In this document: positions 58,732-64,000 of the stretch, piece by piece
Layout of the letters: each line of letters opens with the position of its first letter
Numbering within the stretch: the first letter of the stretch is position 1
Origin: Leptospira dzoumogneensis
GTDB taxonomy: Bacteria; Spirochaetota; Leptospiria; Leptospirales; Leptospiraceae
NCBI RefSeq assembly: GCF_004770895.1
Contig: NZ_RQHS01000019.1
Span: forward strand, 642,213-706,212
Direction: 5' to 3'
Length of the DNA: 64,000 bases
Translations under genes and position numbers: made by a program
Notes under the pieces: model-generated
The model's input: only the letters and a program-made list of their open reading frames with translations
Database searches by the model: none
Told to the model about the DNA's origin: nothing

Positions 58732-61245
58732 CTAGTTCGAAACCAATTCTTTTTTAGGCCAATCTACCGGACGTTTTTGTCCTCTTTCTTCTATGAATTT
58801 TACGGTTGGGTCGGCATCTTCACTGTTTATGAAATGTTTATATTTCTTTTGTTTTTCAGGATCATCTACTACGTCTTTCCATTCACAAACATAAGTTCCT
58901 ACAAGACGGTTCATCTCTTCTTCCAAGTCTTTGTTGATACCAAGTCTGTCGTTGATGATCACATCTTTCAGATATTCTATTCCACCTTCTAATTGTTCCA
59001 ACCATGCGGAAGTCCTTACAAGTTTATCAGCGGTTCTGATATAGAACATCATGAACCTGTCTATGTATTTAACGCAGGTCTCTTCGTCCAAATCGGCCGC
59101 GAGAAGGATTGCGTGTTTTGGATTCACTCCTCCGTTCCCGCCGACATAAAGGTTCCAGCCTTTTTCGGTGGCGATGATACCGAAGTCTTTACCTCTTGCT
59201 TCCGCACATTCTCTGATACAACCTGAGACTGCTGATTTTAATTTATGAGGAGCTCTGATCCCTCTGTATCTTTCTTCGATACGAATTGCGAATGCAGTGC
59301 TGTCTTGTACCCCGTATCTGCACCAAGTAGAACCAACACAACTTTTAACGGTTCGCATTGCTTTGCCGTAAGCATGTCCGCTTTCGAAACCTTCTTCCAC
59401 TAGATCTTTCCAGATGTCGGGAAGTTGTTCCATTCTTGCACCGAGTAGATCTATCCTCTGACCACCGGTGATCTTGCAATAGAGATCGTACTTCTTAGCG
59501 ATCTGACCGATCACGATCAATTTATCAGGAGTGATCTCACCGCCGGGGATACGAGGAACAACGGAGTAAGTTCCGCCTCTTTGGATGTTTGCAAGATACT
59601 TATCGTTGGTATCTTGGATCTCTCTATGTTTTTGGATCGGTTCGTTATAAATACTGGCGATGATAGAAGCCACAGCAGGTTTACAAACTTCGCAGCCGTT
59701 CCCCATCCCATGAGTACGGATCATCTCTTCGAAACTACGGATCCCTTTTACTTTTGCGATCTGGAACAACTCTTGTCTGGAATATTTAAAATGTTCACAT
59801 ACATGTTCGGTGACTACTTTACCCTGTGCACGAAGTTCTTCCTTCAGGATGGAATTCATCTGAGGGATACAACCGCCGCAACCGGTTCCAGCCTTAGTGC
59901 ATTCTTTCAGACCTTTCAGATCTGAACAAGAACCCGAACGTATCGCACCTAAAAGATCGCCTTTAGAAACGTTATTACAAGAACAGATCTTTGCATCATC
60001 CGGAAGAGAACCGAATGCAGAACCTTCTTCCGATGGAGTTCCTACAATCAAGGATTCAGGCTCGGAAGGAAGTTCTACGTTATTTAAGTAAAGAGTGAGA
60101 AGGGTAGAATATGCATCCGCATCTCCTACAAGTATTCCTCCCTTCAGTTTTTTACCATCGGGAGAAAGAACTAATTTTTTATACACTCCCGTGCGGGGAT
60201 TCGTATAAGCGATAGGAAGATGTTCCGTTTGGCCTAAAGCATCTCCAAAAGAAGCAACATCCACTCCGATCAATTTTAGTTTTGTAGAAAGATCTGAACC
60301 CGCGTAAGATTTCGTTTTTTGTCCGGGACTGCAAAGATTATAAGCGAGTATCTCCGCCATTTCATAACCCGGAGCGACAAGTCCGTAGATCATTCCTTTA
60401 TGAAGTGCAACTTCTCCGATTGCGTAAACCCCGTAGACATTTGTTCTTAACTCGTCGTCTACAATGATCCCGCCTCTTTGTCCGACCTCTATTCCTGAAT
60501 TTTTCGCCAGTTCATCTCTGGGCTGGATACCTGCGGAGACAATCAACATCTCCACTTCTAAAACGGAACCATCTACGAATTTCAGTCCTTGGAAACTAGT
60601 TTCACCTAATGCTTGTTTGGTTTCTTTATTTAAGTGAATGCGAACGCCTAAGGATTCGATCTTGGATTTTAGAACGGAAGAAGCTGCCTCATCCAATTGT
60701 CTCGGCATCAAACGAGATGCGAATTCCACAACATGGCTTTCTTTTCCCATATCTAATACAGCCTTGGCTGCTTCTAAACCTAATAAACCACCGCCGAGTA
60801 CCGCTGCTTTGGAAACTTGTTTAGCATAAGACATGATCTTTTCTAGATCTTCAATCGTACGATAAACGAAAACTCCTTGTTTATCCACACCTTCGAAATT
60901 AGGAACAAAGGCGGAAGATCCGGTAGCAATTACCAATTCATCAAAAGGTAATTCGGTACCTGCAGAAGTGGTTACTTTTCTGGAAACCGTGTCTACGGAA
61001 ATCGCAGGTTCGGAAAGTAATAAGCGGATCCCGTTGGTTCTATACCAATCGGAAGGAGAAAGATAAAGTGAATCTGCGGATCTATTTGTAAAGTATTCGG
61101 AAAGATGAACTCGATCATAAGCTCTTCTAGGTTCTTCCCCTAAAATAGTTACTTCAAATTTTTCGGTTCCACCGTACTCTGCGATCTTTTCGGCGAATCT
61201 ATGACCCACCATCCCGTTCCCAAGAATTACTAACTTCCGTTTCAT
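58732..61245 (-). CDS. nirB: Assimilatory nitrite reductase large subunit
   Basis: NirB reduces nitrite to ammonium with NAD(P)H. The 837 residues comprise an FAD/NAD-binding module (LVILGNGMVGHRFAEKI; AAVLGGGLLGLEAAKAV), a BFD-like [2Fe-2S] region (KICSCNNVSKGDLLGAI, GTGCGGCIPQ), and a C-terminal siroheme/[4Fe-4S] domain with SCVGSTWCRYG and GCIRECAEARG. The length fits NirB. The ATG at 61245 has AAAGGAG upstream. narK lies 34 bp before it, nirD nine bases after. Confidence 0.96.
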   Translation of the reverse strand: MKRKLVILGNGMVGHRFAEKIAEYGGTEKFEVTILGEEPRRAYDRVHLSEYFTNRSADSLYLSPSDWYRTNGIRLLLSEPAISVDTVSRKVTTSAGTELPFDELVIATGSSAFVPNFEGVDKQGVFVYRTIEDLEKIMSYAKQVSKAAVLGGGLLGLEAAKAVLDMGKESHVVEFASRLMPRQLDEAASSVLKSKIESLGVRIHLNKETKQALGETSFQGLKFVDGSVLEVEMLIVSAGIQPRDELAKNSGIEVGQRGGIIVDDELRTNVYGVYAIGEVALHKGMIYGLVAPGYEMAEILAYNLCSPGQKTKSYAGSDLSTKLKLIGVDVASFGDALGQTEHLPIAYTNPRTGVYKKLVLSPDGKKLKGGILVGDADAYSTLLTLYLNNVELPSEPESLIVGTPSEEGSAFGSLPDDAKICSCNNVSKGDLLGAIRSGSCSDLKGLKECTKAGTGCGGCIPQMNSILKEELRAQGKVVTEHVCEHFKYSRQELFQIAKVKGIRSFEEMIRTHGMGNGCEVCKPAVASIIASIYNEPIQKHREIQDTNDKYLANIQRGGTYSVVPRIPGGEITPDKLIVIGQIAKKYDLYCKITGGQRIDLLGARMEQLPDIWKDLVEEGFESGHAYGKAMRTVKSCVGSTWCRYGVQDSTAFAIRIEERYRGIRAPHKLKSAVSGCIRECAEARGKDFGIIATEKGWNLYVGGNGGVNPKHAILLAADLDEETCVKYIDRFMMFYIRTADKLVRTSAWLEQLEGGIEYLKDVIINDRLGINKDLEEEMNRLVGTYVCEWKDVVDDPEKQKKYKHFINSEDADPTVKFIEERGQKRPVDWPKKELVSN

Positions 61246-61279
61246 TTTATCTATCTCCTTTCCCTTTTAAGGAGCCGGC

Positions 61280-62494
61280 TTAAGCCGACTCCAATTCTAA
61301 GGATTCGTTTTTTCTATTTTTTTCCCAAACATAAGTGTTCATCATGAACAGAAGGAAGGCGGATAACGCGACTACTACGGATAGAACTACAAATCCGACG
61401 GAGAATGTCCCGGAAATCGCTTTCAAACTTCCTAATAGATTCGGAACAAAAAATCCTCCCAAACCTCCAAAGGCTCCGATAAACCCGGTGATGATCCCTA
61501 TCTCCTTGCTGAATCTAAGAGGAACGAGTTGGAATACCGAACCGTTACCTAAACCTAAGAAGATCATTAAAGTGATGAATATAGGAAGAATGATCCCTAC
61601 GGAAGGCAGCCAAGAGACGGCGATCAAACAAGAAGCAACTCCTGCAAATACACCGAGTAAAACTGTTACTCCACCGAATTTATCGGAAAGATATCCGCCG
61701 ATAGGGCGAACCAAACTTGCACCTAAGATACAATAAGATGTATAGAATCCGGTGGTGACTTTATCCACACCGTATTGGTCATGGAAGAAGATAGGAAGAA
61801 AGCTTGCTATACCTACGAATCCGCCGAACGTTACGCTATACAGCAAACAGAAGAACAAAGCGTCTCTGGACTTGATCGGTACTAAATATTGTTTTAAAGG
61901 TTTTTTAGAAATTGTTCCAGGACAATCTTTTGCAAAGAATAAGAAGAATACGAAAGCAAACGCTAAAGGAATAAGAGCAAGGCCGAAAACGGCATGCCAT
62001 CCGAAATTTCTGGCAAGATCAGGAGCGAAGAATGTGGCGATCACGGATCCGCTGTTCCCGGCGCCCGCGATTCCCATTACTAATCCTTGGTATTCTTTAG
62101 GATACCATCTACTCGCTAAAGGAAGAGCAACTGCGAAGCTTGCTCCTGCAGTTCCTAATAATAATCCGACAAGGATCACTTCAGGAAGAGTGTTCGCGAA
62201 TTTCCAACCTAATAATAAGGTTAGCATTGTGACACCCATTCCGCAAAGACCGACGATCTTAGATCCATAACGATCAGAAAGTAATCCTAAAGGAATTCTT
62301 AATAATGTTCCTCCCAATAGAGGAACGGAAACCAGCATCCCTTTTTGGGCAGGGCCTAATTTGAATTCTTCTGAAATAAAGACGCCTAAAGCGGCAAGCA
62401 GCATCCATACCATGAAGCTGAAGTCAAAGTATAGAAAGGAGCTCACGAGAGATGGAAAGTGGCCGATGGACACGAATTCACGAAATTTTTTCAT
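61280..62494 (-). CDS. narK: Nitrate/nitrite transporter (MFS)
   Basis: A 404-residue, twelve-helix major facilitator. The loop GLLSDRYGSKIVG and the nitrate-signature stretches GNSGSVIATFFAP and GFIGAFGGLGGFFVPNLLG identify the NarK/NasA nitrate porter family. With nirB and nasA it supplies substrate for assimilation. It is the first gene of the minus-strand operon and follows a consensus sigma-54 promoter; GGAG lies eight bases before its ATG. Confidence 0.93.
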   Translation of the reverse strand: MKKFREFVSIGHFPSLVSSFLYFDFSFMVWMLLAALGVFISEEFKLGPAQKGMLVSVPLLGGTLLRIPLGLLSDRYGSKIVGLCGMGVTMLTLLLGWKFANTLPEVILVGLLLGTAGASFAVALPLASRWYPKEYQGLVMGIAGAGNSGSVIATFFAPDLARNFGWHAVFGLALIPLAFAFVFFLFFAKDCPGTISKKPLKQYLVPIKSRDALFFCLLYSVTFGGFVGIASFLPIFFHDQYGVDKVTTGFYTSYCILGASLVRPIGGYLSDKFGGVTVLLGVFAGVASCLIAVSWLPSVGIILPIFITLMIFLGLGNGSVFQLVPLRFSKEIGIITGFIGAFGGLGGFFVPNLLGSLKAISGTFSVGFVVLSVVVALSAFLLFMMNTYVWEKNRKNESLELESA

Positions 62495-62538
62495 TTAAAG
62501 CTCTCCGTTATCGAGCAGAAACGCTCACATAGAGTTTA

Positions 62539-62556
62539 TAGCAAAAGTCGTGCCAA
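62539..62556 (-). promoter_or_regulatory. Sigma-54 (RpoN) promoter for narK-nirB-nirD
   Basis: On the minus strand TTGGCACGACTTTTGCTA matches the -24/-12 consensus (TGGCACG-N4-TTGCW), with GG and GC separated by exactly ten bases. The predicted start of transcription is near 62529, giving a leader of about 35 bases before the narK ATG. Confidence 0.88.
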
Positions 62557-62595
62557 GTATTTGGATGAATTTTTGAAAAATGCTATATTAAGAGC

Positions 62596-62704
62596 TATAC
62601 ATATAAAAATTTAGATTAAGGCCTTCTTTTTCGAACACATATTAAAATTTCAGTATGAATCAATCTAAGAATAAAGAACAAAATCGCTAGAAATTATACA
62701 TATA
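62596..62704. repeat. Direct repeat TATACATATA
   Basis: The ten-base sequence occurs at 62596-62605 and 62695-62704, 99 bp apart, between the two sigma-54 promoters. It may be a binding site for the activator. Confidence 0.4.
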
Positions 62705-62737
62705 TTGTACATGGTGCTTAATTAAAAGACGTACAAT
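62704..62737. promoter_or_regulatory. ATTGTAC/GTACAAT inverted repeat
   Basis: ATTGTAC (62704-62710) and GTACAAT (62731-62737) are perfect inverted seven-mers separated by 20 bases. They lie about 70-100 bp upstream of the nasA sigma-54 element, a common distance for an enhancer-binding protein. Confidence 0.45.
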
Positions 62738-62804
62738 TTGGAATCGCTCACTTTCTATTCGTGAATATTTTAAGTTTAGATGAATTGATAATAAAGTTTA
62801 TGAA

Positions 62805-62822
62805 TTGGCATGAAAATTGCTA
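62805..62822 (+). promoter_or_regulatory. Sigma-54 (RpoN) promoter for nasA
   Basis: TTGGCATGAAAATTGCTA matches the -24/-12 consensus with one deviation (T for C in GCACG). GG at 62807-62808 and GC at 62819-62820 are ten bases apart, as required. Transcription should begin at about 62831-62833, on the nasA start codon. Confidence 0.85.
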
Positions 62823-62832
62823 ATTATCTAGC

Positions 62833-64000
62833 GTGAATACAGAAAATGGATTTCGAAGTACCTGTTCCTATTGCGGGGTCGGATGCGGTGTATTGATTCA
62901 GAAAGAGAGTGAGAGCAGTTTTACGGTCCATGGAGATCCGGATCATCCTGCGAATAAAGGAATGCTCTGCTCAAAAGGAATGAATTTACATCATACCGTT
63001 TTGGATAAGAGCGACAGGCTTTTGCATCCAATGGCAAGAAATCCTAAAACGGGAGAATTGCAAAAGACGGATTGGGATTCTGCACTGGGAGAGATAGCTT
63101 CTCGATTTAAAAATCTGATCAAAGAGTATGGACCAGACTCGGTAGGATTCTATGTTTCCGGACAATTATTGACGGAAGAATATTATGTGGTGAATAAACT
63201 CACCAAAGGTTTTTTAAATACAAATAATATAGATACGAACTCCAGACTATGTATGAGTTCTGCAGTTGTAGGTTATAAGATGTCCTTGGGTGAGGACAGC
63301 GTTCCTATATCTTATGATGATATAGAAATTGCGGATTGTTTTTTGATCGCGGGCGCCAACCCTGCTTGGTGTCATCCGATCCTTTTTAGAAGGATAGAAG
63401 CCAGAAAAAATTCGGACTCGAATGTTAAGATCATCGTTGTCGATCCTAGAAAAACGGAAAGTTGTGAGAATGCTGACTTACATCTTCAGATCATACCTGG
63501 AACCGATATATTATTATTCAATGCAATTGCAAGAAGTCTGATCGAGACTAATTCCTTAGATCCTAATTTTATCAAATCGCATACGGAAGGATTCGAAGAA
63601 CTAAAAGAAAAAGTTTTTTCGATGAGTATGGAAGAATATGCAGACTCTTGTGGAGTTTCAAAGGAGTCCATTCGAGAAGCGGCAAGTTTGATCTCGAATG
63701 CAAATGGATTTTTAACTCTATGGGCAATGGGACTTAACCAAAGTGTGGTAGGAGTTAATAAAAATTTAGCATTAATTAATTTGAATCTGATCACAGGAAA
63801 GATCGGCAAACCAGGGTCCGGTCCATTTTCCTTAACAGGGCAACCGAACGCCATGGGGGGAAGAGAAGTTGGCGGTCTATGTAATCTTCTTCCTGCACAT
63901 AGAAATTTGGCGGATGAAAATCATAGGAAGGAAGTCGCAGATTTTTGGGGAGTGGAATCTATTCGGGATAAGCCTGGTTATTCCGCTACGGAGATGTTCG
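62833..64000 (+). CDS. nasA: Assimilatory nitrate reductase catalytic subunit (partial)
   Basis: A molybdopterin oxidoreductase of the NasA/NapA class, cut by the window edge. The N-terminal [4Fe-4S] motif is complete: Cys11, Cys14, Cys18 (CSYCGVGC) and Cys46 (GMLCSKG). NSRLCMSSAVVGYK, GANPAWCHPI and TGQPNAMGGREVGGL are typical of assimilatory nitrate reductase. The start must be GTG 62833: in this frame a stop lies at 62821-62823, and no other start codon occurs before the first cluster Cys. No ribosome site precedes it, and the sigma-54 promoter predicts transcription from the same spot. The enzyme needs molybdenum cofactor, part of whose pathway is encoded at 55.4-57.5 kb. Confidence 0.92.
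   Translation, partial: MNTENGFRSTCSYCGVGCGVLIQKESESSFTVHGDPDHPANKGMLCSKGMNLHHTVLDKSDRLLHPMARNPKTGELQKTDWDSALGEIASRFKNLIKEYGPDSVGFYVSGQLLTEEYYVVNKLTKGFLNTNNIDTNSRLCMSSAVVGYKMSLGEDSVPISYDDIEIADCFLIAGANPAWCHPILFRRIEARKNSDSNVKIIVVDPRKTESCENADLHLQIIPGTDILLFNAIARSLIETNSLDPNFIKSHTEGFEELKEKVFSMSMEEYADSCGVSKESIREAASLISNANGFLTLWAMGLNQSVVGVNKNLALINLNLITGKIGKPGSGPFSLTGQPNAMGGREVGGLCNLLPAHRNLADENHRKEVADFWGVESIRDKPGYSATEMF

Larger units (their letters stand above)
62495..62832. other. Divergent regulatory region between narK and nasA
   Basis: This 338-bp A/T-rich region holds two sigma-54 promoters facing outward (62539-62556 minus, 62805-62822 plus), a repeated TATACATATA (62596-62605, 62695-62704) and an ATTGTAC/GTACAAT inverted repeat (62704-62737). 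No open frame of note. Confidence 0.7.

Noticed and set aside
61752..62270. 172-residue open frame on the plus strand
   Set aside because: It lies antisense within narK; codon composition and lack of any domain mark it as a shadow.

Overview
The window looks like chromosomal DNA from a spirochaete of the genus Leptospira. Reasons: many lipoproteins with loose spirochaetal lipoboxes, an A/T-leaning but not extreme composition (about 40 % G+C by eye), frequent TTG/GTG starts, and gene families I associate with leptospires (7TM-DISM/AraC regulators, DUF4139 pairs, short gyrase-like topoisomerase pairs). The nitrate/nitrite assimilation genes point to a free-living or intermediate species rather than a strict pathogen; that is inference. 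I see no phage, insertion sequence or CRISPR array. Both edges cut genes: an ABC permease on the left and nitrate reductase on the right.

Layout. 1-5.3 kb: envelope and transport genes (YejB-like permease, CrtC/AttH-like protein, LpxL-type acyltransferase, membrane sulfatase-fold transferase). 5.9-11.9 kb: a compact sulfate assimilation operon, cysH-cysD-cysN-SUMT-Met8/CysG(N)-cysI, which goes from sulfate activation to sulfide and makes its own siroheme. A cluster of CCAATA/TATTGG sites precedes it. 11.9-25.8 kb: a beta-propeller protein, a LysM/M23 peptidase, a CPBP protease, a ClC channel, a FadL-like porin, an AGMO-like hydroxylase, and two DUF4139 proteins convergent with a vWA protein. 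25.8-30.3 kb: a minus-strand block of two lipoproteins followed by cobT-cobS-cobC. A cobalamin riboswitch at about 30.13-30.30 kb sits upstream of the first lipoprotein. This makes the two uncharacterised lipoproteins candidates for corrinoid capture.

30.5-43.8 kb: a flavin amine oxidase, a short type IIA topoisomerase pair (A subunit only 461 aa), gltX, and a tightly packed run of HATPase, DUF455, lipoprotein, FFLEELY-like, orphan MotB-like and small lipoprotein genes. 43.8-45.4 kb: an ECF-type sigma factor coupled to an NTF2/SnoaL-like protein. A strongly structured leader with a classic terminator lies upstream, either an attenuator/riboswitch of unknown class or a small RNA. 45.5-55.2 kb: a membrane-bound AraC regulator, an aminotransferase, tRNA-Ser(GGA), a GMC oxidoreductase with a Tat-exported partner, a ferredoxin, a PAS kinase with response regulator, and isocitrate dehydrogenase.

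55.4-64 kb: nitrate assimilation. A minus-strand run narK-nirB-nirD-SUMT, then moaC/mogA fusion-moeA, diverges from nasA. The divergent region (62495-62832) holds two sequences that match the sigma-54 -24/-12 consensus with exact GG-N10-GC spacing, one facing each way. The nasA GTG lies where the sigma-54 transcript should begin, so nasA is probably translated from a leaderless or near-leaderless mRNA. The nir block has its own SUMT but no precorrin-2 dehydrogenase/ferrochelatase, so nitrite reductase siroheme probably depends on the enzyme in the sulfur operon.
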